64,000 bases of DNA from Rhizobium chutanense (GTDB lineage Bacteria > Pseudomonadota > Alphaproteobacteria > Rhizobiales > Rhizobiaceae), in contig NZ_NWSV01000001.1 of the NCBI RefSeq assembly GCF_002531935.1, positions 1 through 64,000 of the forward strand. The letters run 5' to 3'. The notes below the pieces were generated by a model. The model made no database searches. It was not told the origin of the DNA and saw only the letters and a program-made list of their open reading frames with translations. Of the stretch, positions 1 to 12,091 are shown in pieces. Each line of letters starts with the position of its first letter. Position 1 is the stretch's first letter. A program made the position numbers and the translations under genes.

Positions 1-45
1 AGTCTTCGTCGCCAGCAGCGCCGCCGCCCTCGTTCAGTGAGTGGG

Positions 46-75
46 CTTATAGAACTATCCCCTTTTCCAAGTCAA
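46..75 (-). promoter_or_regulatory. Strong sigma70-type promoter reading leftwards, probably of an rRNA operon
   Basis: On the minus strand a -35 box TTGACT (70-75) and a -10 box TATAAG (46-51) are separated by 18 bp, followed by a GC-rich discriminator and a G/C-rich leader that runs off the left edge. This layout is typical of stable RNA promoters, and the leader resembles rhizobial rRNA operon leaders as I remember them. That an rRNA operon lies just left of the window is inference. Confidence 0.55.
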
Positions 76-430
76 CAGCCCTTTTCGAAAAAAATGAGGT
101 TTCTTTTATCCGATTGTTTTCACAACGGAATTTTCTCATGACGCCGAAATGCGGTCGTTTCCCGGATTCCGACCGGCTTGAGATGGCCGGGAAAATGAAC
201 CTCTTTCGACTTTTCGTGGAAAGAACGCTCTTTCATGTCGCCGCGCCCCGACATCATCACAATCTGCTGGTCTTAAGAGACGCATGATTCACACAGGTAA
301 AAGCAGGCAATCTGCCTTTCCCTGAGCGATTTGACTTCCATGCCCAAAATATGCACATCTTTTGCCCCAGCCAGGATGGCCGAGAAATGCTTCCAGAGAC
401 GCCTGATGTAAGGACGCGGACCCGACTGCC
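76..430. other. Intergenic region upstream of the M23 peptidase gene
   Basis: This stretch is more AT-rich than the flanking coding DNA and no open frame in it looks like a gene. A TTGACT hexamer lies near 338 but has no good -10 partner. AAGGA at 412-416 is too far from the first ATG to be a clear ribosome site. It presumably carries the promoter of the peptidase gene and upstream elements of the leftward promoter. Confidence 0.5.
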
Positions 431-2371
431 ATGATGACGGAGAAAATGATGATCCGCTCGTTGGGCAACGAGCCTCCGCTTCTGGCCGATGGCAGGCGCG
501 CGCCCGATCGGCGCGAGGTTTCCCTGCGCTGGCTCTCGGGCACGTTCCTCACCGGCATTACCTCCTCCGTGCTGATGGGCGTCGCGCTTTTTGCCGCGCT
601 TGACGGCCGCCAGCAACTGGCGATCCCCGCCGAAGCCTATGCGAGTGCAGCGGCAGACGCGCACGAGGATACGGCAGTGGTGCGCGGCGGAAGGCTGATT
701 GCACCCGCCATCGCCGCAAAACCGTCCGACCGGGCCATCATGGAAGTTTCGACCGTCGTCCACGACGGCGAGAAGGAAGTCGTGCGCCGCCAACCCTTCG
801 CGCATGTGAAGATGACGCTGGCCGCCAATCATGTGGCGACCGAGGACTATCCCGACTTCGATCCGCTGGCGATTTTTTCCGCCGACGAGCCGCAGCCCGC
901 CCCGCAAAGCCGCACCGGCGCGATTTACGGCTCCGATGTCGAATCCGAAGTCAGCCTGAAGACCATCCCCTTCCCCACAGGCAAGACCAGCATGAAGATG
1001 GCGTCTGGCTTGTCGCTGGAGGAAGTCGAAGAGAATGTGCGCTCCAACGGCTCGGTGCTGACGGACGGCAACACGCAGCTCGCAGCGCTCTATTACGTCG
1101 ATCCGCGCCGTTTTTCGAACGAGGATGCCGATGTCGATCTGACCGCCGGCCTGTCGGCTCGTGTGCTCGAGCAGAACATGACGGTCTCCGCATCGGAATC
1201 GATCACGCCGCAGACCGAGGAGTTCGCCGACGATATCTTGCCGGTGCGCGTCGACACGCCGATCGCCAAGGCGCTGACGGACTCGGGCTATCCGCAGCAA
1301 TATGCCGATGGCATTGCCGGTTTCATCTCGCAGCAACTGGGTTCCACCGATCTCGACAAGGGCGACGTGCTGCGCATCGGCATCATTCAGAAGGGCGAAC
1401 AGGCAAAGATCATCCGCGCCAGCGTCTATCGCGGCACGCGCCATCTCGTCACCGTGGCCGTCGACGACAAGGGCAGATACGTGCCTGGAAGCGAGCCGCC
1501 GATGCTGGATGCCATCGCCACCGCCTTCGATGACAATTCCTTCGCGCCGCCGCCCGGCCAGAACCTGCCGCGCGTCTATGACGGCATCTATCGTGCAGCC
1601 CTTTCCTACGGCATGACCAAGGATATGACGGCGCTGATCATCAAGCTGCTTGCCAGCAATGTCGATTTCCAGGCGCAGCTGCGGGCTACCGACAGTCTCG
1701 AGGCCTTCTTCTCCGTCGCCGACAGCGCCGGCCAGGCGACCGAGGATTCCGAACTGCTCTACGTCAACGCCCGCTTCGGCGACACGCAAACGCGCTTCTA
1801 CCGCTTCCAGGATCCCGACGACGGCACGGTCGATTATTTCGACGAGAGCGGCAAGAGCATCCGCCAGTTCCTGCTGCGCAATCCGGTTCCGAACGGCATC
1901 TTCAAATCGGGTTTCGGCATGCGCCGTCACCCAATCCTCGGTTTTGCCCGCATGCATACCGGCGTCGATTGGGCGGCCCCCCGCGGCACCGCAATTATCG
2001 CCGCCGGCAACGGCACGGTCGAAAAAGCCGGCTGGGATTCCGGCGGCTACGGCAACCAGACGATTATCCGCCACGCCAACGGCTACGAATCCTCCTACAA
2101 TCACCAGAGCGCCATCGCCAAGGGCGTTATCCCCGGCGCCAAGATCCGCCAGGGTCAGGTGATCGGCTGGGTCGGCACCACGGGCGAATCCACCGGACCG
2201 CATTTGCATTACGAGCTGATCGTCAACGGCACCAAGGTCGATCCGCTGCGCATCCGCCTGCCGGGCGGCAAGTCGCTGCAGGGCGAGGCGCTGGCGAAAT
2301 TCGAGGATGAGCGCAAGCGCATCGATACGCTGCTGAACAACCAAACGTCGGATCAGGTGGCAAGCAAGTAG
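431..2371 (+). CDS. M23 family metallopeptidase (LytM/DipM-like), membrane anchored
   Basis: Predicted envelope peptidoglycan hydrolase or hydrolase activator of 646 residues. One membrane segment lies at about residues 38-58, so the protein is probably anchored in the inner membrane with its bulk in the periplasm. The C-terminal peptidase M23 domain spans about 505-600 and keeps the zinc ligands: H509 and D513 in HTGVD, and H593 in HLHYE; H591 is the other active-site histidine. The long middle part resembles the N-terminal regions of rhizobial M23 proteins. The start is uncertain: ATG codons at 431, 434, 446 and 449 are in frame, and GGAG at 439-442 best fits the one at 449. It is convergent with clpB. 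Confidence 0.85.
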   Translation: MMTEKMMIRSLGNEPPLLADGRRAPDRREVSLRWLSGTFLTGITSSVLMGVALFAALDGRQQLAIPAEAYASAAADAHEDTAVVRGGRLIAPAIAAKPSDRAIMEVSTVVHDGEKEVVRRQPFAHVKMTLAANHVATEDYPDFDPLAIFSADEPQPAPQSRTGAIYGSDVESEVSLKTIPFPTGKTSMKMASGLSLEEVEENVRSNGSVLTDGNTQLAALYYVDPRRFSNEDADVDLTAGLSARVLEQNMTVSASESITPQTEEFADDILPVRVDTPIAKALTDSGYPQQYADGIAGFISQQLGSTDLDKGDVLRIGIIQKGEQAKIIRASVYRGTRHLVTVAVDDKGRYVPGSEPPMLDAIATAFDDNSFAPPPGQNLPRVYDGIYRAALSYGMTKDMTALIIKLLASNVDFQAQLRATDSLEAFFSVADSAGQATEDSELLYVNARFGDTQTRFYRFQDPDDGTVDYFDESGKSIRQFLLRNPVPNGIFKSGFGMRRHPILGFARMHTGVDWAAPRGTAIIAAGNGTVEKAGWDSGGYGNQTIIRHANGYESSYNHQSAIAKGVIPGAKIRQGQVIGWVGTTGESTGPHLHYELIVNGTKVDPLRIRLPGGKSLQGEALAKFEDERKRIDTLLNNQTSDQVASK

Positions 2372-2414
2372 TCTCGAACTGATGTTCCTCGTCGTCACCT
2401 CGCCCGCCAACCAA

Positions 2415-2438
2415 AAATGGCGGCCGAAGCCGCCATTT
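2415..2438. terminator. Bidirectional terminator between the M23 gene and clpB
   Basis: Perfect inverted repeat AAATGGCGGC / GCCGCCATTT around a CGAA loop, with A-rich sequence on the left and T-rich on the right. It lies in the 89-bp gap between two convergent genes and can serve both. Confidence 0.75.
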
Positions 2439-2460
2439 CTCATGCATCCGGCACACCGGT

Positions 2461-5061
<2,601 letters not shown>

Positions 5062-5219
5062 ATTCTACCTCCTGGATCGCCCTACCCTGACGAGGCGCAG
5101 ACCGATGATTGAGATCGACCCCCTGAAAAGGCAGGCCGCGCTTGGCCCGTCTGGAATTTGGGCGAAGCAGTCGTGGAGAATATGGTAGCCTGTTCTGCGA
5201 GTTTAAAGAGCCGATAAAA

Positions 5220-5252
5220 CGAAAATCCCCGGCGCGAGGCCGGGGATTTTCG
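5220..5252 (-). terminator. Rho-independent terminator after the DUF4167 gene
   Basis: Perfect 14-bp arms CGAAAATCCCCGGC / GCCGGGGATTTTCG around a 5-nt loop. On the minus strand the stem is followed by TTTTATC. It lies 55 bp past the stop codon of the DUF4167 gene and before clpB. Confidence 0.8.
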
Positions 5253-5307
5253 TTGCAATTCTAACAGATGGCATGAACCTCGCGCCCCCTGCGGAGCCGC
5301 CGGATTC

Positions 5308-6039
5308 TCATTCCGACGCTGCGTCCGCCAGCACCGGCACCTCGGAAGAAGCACCCTCGCCTTCACCGGCGGCTTCCCCTTCCGCACCGCGACGCGGGCG
5401 ACGGGGACGGCTGCCGGTGCTGCGGCGGCGGGGCTGGCGTTCGCGCGGCTGACCGCCGGAGCCTTCCTCGTCCATGGCGACTTCGGCCGGAATGCCTTCG
5501 ATCTCCGGCTGCGGGCCGGTTCCGTCGATGACCTCGGCCTGGGGCACCACCGGCGCCGGAGCAGGGGCCGGCTGGGGCTGGGGCTGCGACTCAGGTCGCG
5601 GCCGCGGCTGATGCTGCCTGTTCTGCGGCGGCTGGACGACGACGACATCATCACCGTCATTGTCGTTGTTGTCGATTTCGTCGCCGTCGCGGTCTGCGGC
5701 GTCATTGTATTCGCCGCGATCGTCGCGCTGGAAACGTTCCTGCATCTGTGCCTGGGCGCTGGCAATGATTCGATTGTAGTGTTCGGCGTGCTGGAGATAA
5801 TTCTCCGCAATCACGCGGTCGCCGGAGCTTTGAGCGTCGCGGGCGAGCTGCGCGTATTTTTCGGCGATATGCTGGGCAGTGCCGCGAATCTTCACATCGG
5901 GGCCGGAGCTGTCATAGGTTCGGGTCAGCGGGTTGCCGCCCTTGCGGTTGAAATTGTTGTTATTGTTATTTCCGCCGCCGCCGTTGTTATTATTGTTGCC
6001 ACGCCCTCGACCGCGCTTGTTCTGCTGTCCTGGCCTCAT
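5308..6039 (-). CDS. DUF4167 domain-containing protein with Asn/Gly-rich N terminus
   Basis: Protein of 243 residues of unknown function, conserved in Rhizobiales. The N terminus (about 1-35) is low complexity: Arg/Gly repeats and runs of Asn and Gly. The conserved DUF4167 segment follows (about 38-105, ending in a helix with QHAEHYNRI). The rest is disordered, acidic and then Pro/Arg-rich. The RG-rich ends suggest RNA or DNA binding, but that is inference. The start at 6039 (MRPGQQNK) is chosen over an upstream in-frame ATG at 6093 because conservation begins there. It is a single gene with its own terminator. Confidence 0.85.
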   Translation of the reverse strand: MRPGQQNKRGRGRGNNNNNGGGGNNNNNNFNRKGGNPLTRTYDSSGPDVKIRGTAQHIAEKYAQLARDAQSSGDRVIAENYLQHAEHYNRIIASAQAQMQERFQRDDRGEYNDAADRDGDEIDNNDNDGDDVVVVQPPQNRQHQPRPRPESQPQPQPAPAPAPVVPQAEVIDGTGPQPEIEGIPAEVAMDEEGSGGQPRERQPRRRSTGSRPRRPRRGAEGEAAGEGEGASSEVPVLADAASE

Positions 6040-6380
6040 AGATCGTTCACCTGAATTCTCTGTTTGTGATGGATACATGGCACCAACCGCCATGACCGAA
6101 AAGCGGGTCAGGACCTTTGTGCCGCGAGCATACTGCGCCTTTGCGCCGACCTGCCGCTTGGTTTCAAGTCAGATTGACTGATTCACGCATTGGGTCGTGT
6201 TCAACCGTTGAAACTCTCGTTTAAAAGAGCGGACCCCCGAGGCAAACCAAGTACCGAACGAATCTCGTTCATTCCTATCTGCCCAACACGTGACCGCAAC
6301 CTATATTGCTTCCCTGGGAAATCCAAGCCTTTTCTTCGCAATAACAATAATGTCCTGTTCGATGCAGCAATTATCGCCTG
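6040..6380. other. Gap with no recognisable gene between the DUF4167 gene and prmC
   Basis: This 341-bp region must hold the promoter of the DUF4167 gene and the end of the prmC transcript. I see no plausible coding frame, RNA gene or strong hairpin. Its left part (to about 6180) is GC-rich and its right part AT-rich. Confidence 0.5.
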
Positions 6381-7241
6381 TCACGCGAGCGCGAACACGA
6401 GCACCCTGTCGTTCTGACCATAATCTTTTACGGATTTGAGGCACTTGAAGCCTTTCGCTTCAAAGATCGCCGTCACATCGTTTCGCTGATCGTAGCCGAT
6501 TTCCAATCCGACGACCCCGTCGGGCCGCAGGAACCTTGCCGCATCCTTGGCTATGGCTTTGTAAGCGTCAAGCCCATCCGGGCCGCCATCCAGCGCTGCA
6601 ACCGGATCAAATTTCGTCACTTCGGGAGCGAGATCGTGAATGACATTGGAAGCAATATAGGGCGGATTTGAGACAATCACGTGAAAGGAACCCCGGATGC
6701 TCTCGAACCATCTCGACTGTATGGCCTCAAAACGATCCTGCAATCCGTTTCTTTCCGCGTTCGATCTTGCCGTCTGAAGTGCATCCGCCGATATGTCGCT
6801 GCCGACACCCGACGCCTCGGGACATTCGCTCAAAAGCGCAAGGCATATCGCCCCGGTCCCGGTTCCCATGTCAAGAATATGGAGATCGTCTTGCCCTTTT
6901 GCAAGGTCTCTGAGACAGGCAAGCACCGTATCGACCAGGATTTCCGTATCCGGCCGCGGCTCCAGCGTTTCTGCCGAAAGCCGTAACGGCAGCCCATAAA
7001 ATTCCCGCTCCCCGAGAATGCGGTGCACCGGCTCGTGGCCGAGGCGCCGCTCCACCGCTTTGAAAATCACGTCGGTCTGCTCGGAAGAAAGCCGCGCAGC
7101 CGATCGCGTCAAAAGCTCGGTCGACGATAGTTTTAAAAGACCTGCGACAAGCAGCCGCGCATCGATCGCCGGATCGACGATGCCTGCTTCGGTGAAGCGA
7201 CGGCGCGCTTCGGCAAGCGCATCGGCGACCGTCGAGCTCAT
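6381..7241 (-). CDS. prmC: Peptide chain release factor N(5)-glutamine methyltransferase
   Basis: Methylates the glutamine of the GGQ motif in release factors RF1 and RF2, using S-adenosylmethionine. Of 286 residues, the N-terminal helical domain (1-95) binds the release factor. The C-terminal methyltransferase fold has the SAM motif DMGTGTG (about 124-130) and the signature NPPY at 192-195, which binds the substrate glutamine. Its start overlaps the stop of prfA by 4 bp (ATGA), so enzyme and substrate are translationally coupled. Confidence 0.96.
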   Translation of the reverse strand: MSSTVADALAEARRRFTEAGIVDPAIDARLLVAGLLKLSSTELLTRSAARLSSEQTDVIFKAVERRLGHEPVHRILGEREFYGLPLRLSAETLEPRPDTEILVDTVLACLRDLAKGQDDLHILDMGTGTGAICLALLSECPEASGVGSDISADALQTARSNAERNGLQDRFEAIQSRWFESIRGSFHVIVSNPPYIASNVIHDLAPEVTKFDPVAALDGGPDGLDAYKAIAKDAARFLRPDGVVGLEIGYDQRNDVTAIFEAKGFKCLKSVKDYGQNDRVLVFALA

Positions 7242-8317
7242 TGCTGCTCGCCGAGCTGCGCCAGCTGGCTGGCCTGGTAATCGGCCATCAGCGCATCGAC
7301 GACCTCTTCGATTTCGCCTTCCATCATCCGATCGAGCTTGTAGAGCGTCAGATTGATGCGATGGTCCGTCACCCGCCCCTGCGGGAAATTATAGGTGCGG
7401 ATACGTTCCGAGCGGTCGCCGGAGCCGACCTGGCTCTTTCGGTCGGCAGAGCGCTCGCTGTCGGCCCGCTGCCGCTCGGCATCATAGAGCCTGGAGCGCA
7501 GCACCTGCATCGCCTTGGCACGGTTCTGATGCTGCGATTTTTCCGAGCTGGTGACGACGATGCCGCTCGGCAGGTGGGTGATGCGCACCGCCGAATCCGT
7601 CGTATTGACGTGCTGGCCGCCGGCGCCCGAAGAGCGCATCGTATCGATGCGAATATCCTCCGGCCGGATCTCGATATCGATCTCCTCGGCCTCCGGCAGC
7701 ACCGCGACCGTTGCGGCCGACGTATGGATGCGTCCGCCCGCCTCGGTTTCCGGCACACGCTGCACGCGGTGCACGCCGGATTCGAATTTCAGCTTGGCGA
7801 AAACACCCCTGCCGGTGATCGTCGCAATGATTTCCTTGTAGCCGCCGGCTTCGCCCTCGCTCGCCGAGAGCACCTCCACCTTCCAGCTCTTTTCGGAGGC
7901 AAACCGCTCGTACATGCGAAAGAGATCGCCGGCAAAAAGGGCGGCTTCCGATCCACCCGTGCCGGCGCGGATTTCGAGGATTGCGCTCTTTTCGTCTGCC
8001 GCGTCCTTCGGCAGAAGCAGGATCTGCATCTCCTGCTCCAGCGCTTCGATCTGCTCCTTCACCTCAGGCAGTTCCAACTCCGCAAGGTCGCGCATCTCGC
8101 GGTCGACCGACTTGTCCTCGAGCAGCGTTTCAAGATCGCCAAGCTCGGCGATCGCCTTTTCATAGGCGCGGATCTTCGTGACGACGGGCTGCAGCTCGGA
8201 ATATTCGGATGCCAACTTCACATAGACGTCGGCGGCGGGGCCGGCCGACATGCGCGCTTCGATCTCGCCGAAACGGCGTTCCAGCTCGCGCATCTTTTCA
8301 ACGGGAAGCTTCGCCAC
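7238..8317 (-). CDS. prfA: Peptide chain release factor 1
   Basis: RF1 reads UAA and UAG stop codons and releases the peptide. The 359-residue protein has the codon-reading tripeptide at 189-191 (P-E-T; PAT in E. coli) and the catalytic GGQ at 233-235, whose glutamine is modified by the downstream gene product PrmC. It starts at GTG, preceded by GGAG and AAGG. Upstream lies a palindromic repeat block separating it from ptsP. Confidence 0.97.
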   Translation of the reverse strand: MAKLPVEKMRELERRFGEIEARMSAGPAADVYVKLASEYSELQPVVTKIRAYEKAIAELGDLETLLEDKSVDREMRDLAELELPEVKEQIEALEQEMQILLLPKDAADEKSAILEIRAGTGGSEAALFAGDLFRMYERFASEKSWKVEVLSASEGEAGGYKEIIATITGRGVFAKLKFESGVHRVQRVPETEAGGRIHTSAATVAVLPEAEEIDIEIRPEDIRIDTMRSSGAGGQHVNTTDSAVRITHLPSGIVVTSSEKSQHQNRAKAMQVLRSRLYDAERQRADSERSADRKSQVGSGDRSERIRTYNFPQGRVTDHRINLTLYKLDRMMEGEIEEVVDALMADYQASQLAQLGEQQ

Positions 8318-8347
8318 CCTTCACTCCGATTCTTCTTATATCTGTCC

Positions 8348-8397
8348 AGAGCATGATGCCGAAAAGTGTGAGCGGTTTTCGGATAACATCATGCTCT
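8348..8397. repeat. Intergenic palindromic repeat, copy 1 of 2
   Basis: Imperfect palindrome that begins AGAGCATGATGCCGAAAA, has the core GTGTGAGCGG, and closes with TTTTCGG and CATCATGCTCT. A second copy in the opposite orientation lies at 35449-35497. The two 49-bp units differ only at one core base and in a 4-bp patch (TAAC versus CGAG). This kind of palindrome is common between genes in Rhizobiales. Confidence 0.8.
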
Positions 8398-8407
8398 AAC
8401 TATTTAA

Positions 8408-8464
8408 TTTAGAACAGGATTCAGATTTTCGGCCGAATCCGGCCTAAAAACATCCTGTTCTAAA
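8408..8464. terminator. Long hairpin overlapping the ptsP stop codon; terminator or palindromic repeat
   Basis: Outer 13-bp arms TTTAGAACAGGAT / ATCCTGTTCTAAA are perfect, and an inner stem (GGCC / GGCC region, flanked by TTTT and AAAA) extends the fold. It overlaps the end of ptsP, whose stop codon is at 8460-8462. It could end the ptsP transcript or be a second palindromic repeat placed beside the one at 8348-8397. Confidence 0.6.
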
Positions 8465-10727
8465 GGGGAATATTGTGGCTTTCGGCGAAGCGGGCAAGCA
8501 CCTCGCGCATCGGCATCATGGCGTGGACATCGTCCAGCACTTCGTCCATCGCCTTCGTCAGAGCCCCGACATCGAGCCCGAGCAGCATTGCCTTCACTGG
8601 TCCGATCGAGGCGGGCGACATGGAGATTGAGCGGAAGCCGAGGCCGAGCAGCGCCATCGCCGAGATCGGTTTGCTGGCGAGTTCGCCGCAGAGCGTCACC
8701 GGCGTCTTGTTCCGATCCGCCCCGCGCACGATATCGCGCAGGATGCGCAGGAACGGTTTCCCGAGTGGATCGAAGCGGTCCGAGACCCGCGCATTGCCGC
8801 GGTCGACCGCCATCGAGAACTGGAAGAGGTCGTTCGAACCGACCGAAACGAAATCGACCGTCTCCATCAGCTCGTCGAGCTGCCAAAGCAATGCCGGCAC
8901 CTCCAGCATCGCCCCGAATTGCAGCTTGCGCGGCAGCCCGTGGCCGAAGCGCGAGAGATGCTGCACTTCCTTCTGCAGCAGCTCGCGCACCGTCTTCAGC
9001 TCGGAAACCTCGGTCACCATCGGCACCATCAGCTTCAGCTCGGTGCCGGCCGATGCCTTCAAGAGGGCGCGCAACTGGGTGCGCAACAATCCCGGCCGGT
9101 CGAGCGACAGCCGGATAGCGCGCCAGCCGAGCGCGGGATTTTCCTCCTCATGGCCGCGGAAATACGGCACGACCTTGTCGCCGCCGATATCGAGCGTGCG
9201 GAAGGTGACGGGACGGCCGGCAGCCTGTTTTATCACATTGCGATAGAACTGCTCCTGCTCCTCCGCCTTTGGCATGGTGGAGGCAATCATGAACTGCAGT
9301 TCGGTGCGAAACAGGCCGATGCCCTCCGCGCCCGATTCCGAAAGCTGCGGCAGGTCGACCAGCAGTCCAGCATTCATCATCAGCGCGATCCGCTGACCAT
9401 CCCTGGTCACCGGCTCGACGGCGCGCAGCGCCCTAAACTGTTCCTGCCGCCTGGCGCGGAAGCGCACCTTTTCCTCGTAGGAACGCCGGTGATCGGCCAT
9501 CGGCCGCAGATGCACATGTCCCTCGTCGGCATCGATGATGACAGCGTCGCCGTTTTCGGCGAGCGCCACCACACCGGCCGCCTGGCCGATGACCGGAATG
9601 CCCATGGCGCGGGCGACGATTACCACATGGCTCGTCACCGCCCCTTCTTCCAGCACCAGCCCGCGCACGTTGGCGCGGGGATAATCGAGCAGTTCGGCCG
9701 CCCCCATGGCGCGCGCCAGGATGATCGCGTCGCTGGGGAAGCCTTCAGCGGTCGTCCGCCCGGTATAACCCGTCAACTGCCTGAGCAGCCGGTTCGCCAG
9801 ATCCTCGAAATCATGCATGCGTTCGCGCAGATAGGGGTCGGTCAACCGCATCATCCGCGCCTTGGTGTCGCTCTGCACTTTTTCCACAGCCGCTTCCGCC
9901 GTCAGGCCGTTGCGGATCGCCTCCTCGAGCTTGCGCACCCAGCCCTGGTCATGGGCGAACATGCGATAGGTTTCGAGCACCTCGCGGTGTTCGCCCTCCA
10001 TCGAGACGTCGCGACGCGACAGCATGTCGTCGATCGAGATCCGGAGCGAGCCCATGGCTTCGGCCAGCCGCCGGATTTCCTTTTCCGCATCTTCGTTGAG
10101 CAGGTTGGTAACGACGATGCGCGGCTCGTGCAGCACGACATAGCCGAGGCCGATGCCGTCATTATAGGTATCGCCGTCGATCGTCACCGATCGTGTCAGG
10201 TCGAGTTCGAGGCCCGGCTTGGTGATCTTCTTGAGCTCGCCCGTGGCGATCATCTCGGCGAGCACCATCGCCGTCGTTTCGAGCGCTTCCACCTCCTCGT
10301 CGCGATAATTGCGGCTCGCCTTGTTCTGCACGACGAGAACGCCGAGCGAGCGCCCGGTTCGGAGAATCGGCACGCCGAGGAAGGAATGGTAGATTTCTTC
10401 GCCCGTTTCCGGGAGATAGCGGAAGGCAGGATGCGACTGCGCGTCGGAAAGGTTCAGCGGCTGCGCCGAAGCGGCGATCGTGCCGACGAGGCCCTGCCCC
10501 ATCTTCAGCTGCGCCAGATGCACGGCTTCTCGGTTGAGGCCTTCGGTCGCATAGAGTTCGAGCACGCCGTCGGCGCGCAGCACATAGACGGAGCAAACCT
10601 CCGCCACCATGTTGCCGGCGATCTGGCGGACGATCCGGTCAAGGCGATCCTGCGGCTCCAGCGGCTCTGCCATCAACTCGCGCAGACGCCTGAGCAGCAC
10701 GCGCGGACCGCCGGAAAGGTCTCTCAT
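8460..10727 (-). CDS. ptsP: Phosphoenolpyruvate-protein phosphotransferase PtsP (enzyme I-Ntr)
   Basis: First phosphoryl donor of the nitrogen PTS, taking phosphate from PEP and passing it to NPr and EIIA-Ntr. This chain is regulatory rather than for sugar uptake. The 755-residue protein has an N-terminal GAF domain (about 20-165), the PTS enzyme I N-terminal region, the phosphohistidine H367 in GAVTSHVVIVARAMGIP, and the PEP-binding TIM barrel (about 450-740). The GAF domain distinguishes it from sugar-type EI; in some bacteria it senses glutamine. The gene follows lysC in the same direction with an 89-bp gap. Confidence 0.95.
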   Translation of the reverse strand: MRDLSGGPRVLLRRLRELMAEPLEPQDRLDRIVRQIAGNMVAEVCSVYVLRADGVLELYATEGLNREAVHLAQLKMGQGLVGTIAASAQPLNLSDAQSHPAFRYLPETGEEIYHSFLGVPILRTGRSLGVLVVQNKASRNYRDEEVEALETTAMVLAEMIATGELKKITKPGLELDLTRSVTIDGDTYNDGIGLGYVVLHEPRIVVTNLLNEDAEKEIRRLAEAMGSLRISIDDMLSRRDVSMEGEHREVLETYRMFAHDQGWVRKLEEAIRNGLTAEAAVEKVQSDTKARMMRLTDPYLRERMHDFEDLANRLLRQLTGYTGRTTAEGFPSDAIILARAMGAAELLDYPRANVRGLVLEEGAVTSHVVIVARAMGIPVIGQAAGVVALAENGDAVIIDADEGHVHLRPMADHRRSYEEKVRFRARRQEQFRALRAVEPVTRDGQRIALMMNAGLLVDLPQLSESGAEGIGLFRTELQFMIASTMPKAEEQEQFYRNVIKQAAGRPVTFRTLDIGGDKVVPYFRGHEEENPALGWRAIRLSLDRPGLLRTQLRALLKASAGTELKLMVPMVTEVSELKTVRELLQKEVQHLSRFGHGLPRKLQFGAMLEVPALLWQLDELMETVDFVSVGSNDLFQFSMAVDRGNARVSDRFDPLGKPFLRILRDIVRGADRNKTPVTLCGELASKPISAMALLGLGFRSISMSPASIGPVKAMLLGLDVGALTKAMDEVLDDVHAMMPMREVLARFAESHNIPL

Positions 10728-10816
10728 GACGTCTCAAGCTCCCGAAACAACGCTCTCAGTCCCGGCGGGCCTGCCTCCGTCTCCTCAACCTGAAGGGGCA
10801 GGCCGCCCACTGGGAA

Positions 10817-12091
10817 TCAATTCTTATCCAGACCGTAGCAGGAATGCAAAGTCCTGACAGCGAGTTCTGCATAGGGACCGTCGATCAGAATGGAAATCTT
10901 GATCTCGGAGGTGGTGATCGCCTTGATGTTGATGCCTTTTTCGGCAAGTGCACGAAACGCGGTCGCAGCAACGCCCGCATGGCTGCGCATGCCGATGCCG
11001 ATGACCGACACTTTCACCAGCCCCGATTCGTTCTGCACGACATCGTAGCCGATCTTCTCCTTATGGTCGCCGAGCACCTTGATCGCCTTCTCGACGTCGC
11101 CTGACGGCACGGTGAAGGTCATGTCGGTCTTCGAGCCGTCCTCGGAGATATTCTGGACGATCATGTCGACATTGATATGGGATTCGGCGAGCGGCCCGAA
11201 GATCGCCGCGGAAACGCCCGGCCGGTCGGCAAGACGGCGAAGCGAGATCTGAGCCTCATCCTTGGCATAGGCGATGCCGGTGACTACTTCCTGTTCCACG
11301 ATTTCATCCTCGTCACAAATCAGCGTTCCGGGCGGGTTTAGCAGATCGCCCATGCCCGGAGCATCGGGATCTTCGAATGACGAACGCACGAAGGTGCGCA
11401 CCTTGTGCACCATGGCAAGCTCGACCGAGCGCACCTGCAGCACCTTGGCGCCGAGCGAGGCCATTTCGAGCATTTCCTCGAAGGCGATCTTCTTCAGCCT
11501 GCGCGCCTTCGGCACGATGCGCGGATCGGTCGTATAAACGCCGTCGACATCGGTATAGATATCGCAGCGATCCGCTTTGACAGCGGCCGCGATGGCAACG
11601 GCCGACGTGTCCGATCCGCCGCGCCCGAGCGTGGCGAGGCGGTTGTCGGGCCCCAATCCCTGGAAGCCGGCGATGACGGCAACCTGCCCCTCGCCCATCC
11701 GCTTGATGATGTCGGAGCCGTCGATCTCCAGGATACGGGCCGCGCCATGCGCATTGTCGGTGCGGATCGGGATCTGCCAACCCTGCCAGGAACGCGCATT
11801 GATATCCATCGCCTGCAAGGCGATCGCCAGCAATCCCGAGGTCACCTGCTCGCCGGAAGCGACCACCGCATCATATTCGCGCGCATCGTAAAACGGCGAA
11901 TTGGCGCCGATCACCTTCGGCATGCCCTGCACCCAGCCGACCAGTTCATTGGTCTTGCCGGACATGGCCGACACCACCACCGCCACCTCGTGACCGGCAT
12001 CGACTTCGCGTTTCACATGGCGGGCAACGTTCTTGATGCGGTCCAGGTCAGCGACGGACGTGCCGCCGAATTTCATTACGATGCGTGCCAT
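10817..12091 (-). CDS. lysC: Aspartate kinase
   Basis: Catalyses ATP-dependent phosphorylation of aspartate, the first step to lysine, threonine, methionine and diaminopimelate. The 424-residue protein has the N-terminal kinase domain with KFGGTSV at 7-13 and two C-terminal ACT domains (about 270-420) that bind feedback inhibitors such as lysine and threonine. The length fits the monofunctional class. lysA, the last gene of the lysine branch, lies elsewhere in this window (48.3 kb). It is divergent from ubiG across a 296-bp gap. Confidence 0.96.
   Translation of the reverse strand: MARIVMKFGGTSVADLDRIKNVARHVKREVDAGHEVAVVVSAMSGKTNELVGWVQGMPKVIGANSPFYDAREYDAVVASGEQVTSGLLAIALQAMDINARSWQGWQIPIRTDNAHGAARILEIDGSDIIKRMGEGQVAVIAGFQGLGPDNRLATLGRGGSDTSAVAIAAAVKADRCDIYTDVDGVYTTDPRIVPKARRLKKIAFEEMLEMASLGAKVLQVRSVELAMVHKVRTFVRSSFEDPDAPGMGDLLNPPGTLICDEDEIVEQEVVTGIAYAKDEAQISLRRLADRPGVSAAIFGPLAESHINVDMIVQNISEDGSKTDMTFTVPSGDVEKAIKVLGDHKEKIGYDVVQNESGLVKVSVIGIGMRSHAGVAATAFRALAEKGINIKAITTSEIKISILIDGPYAELAVRTLHSCYGLDKN

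Noticed and set aside
257..2443. 728-residue open frame on the minus strand opposite the M23 gene
   Set aside because: It mirrors a real gene in high-GC DNA, has no recognisable domain, and its residue make-up (His/Arg/Gly-rich) is that of an antisense frame.
5062..5219. Heat-shock (RpoH) promoter for clpB
   Set aside because: No CTTG plus CNTATNT pair at the right spacing could be found on the clpB strand. It may lie further upstream or be too divergent to see by eye.
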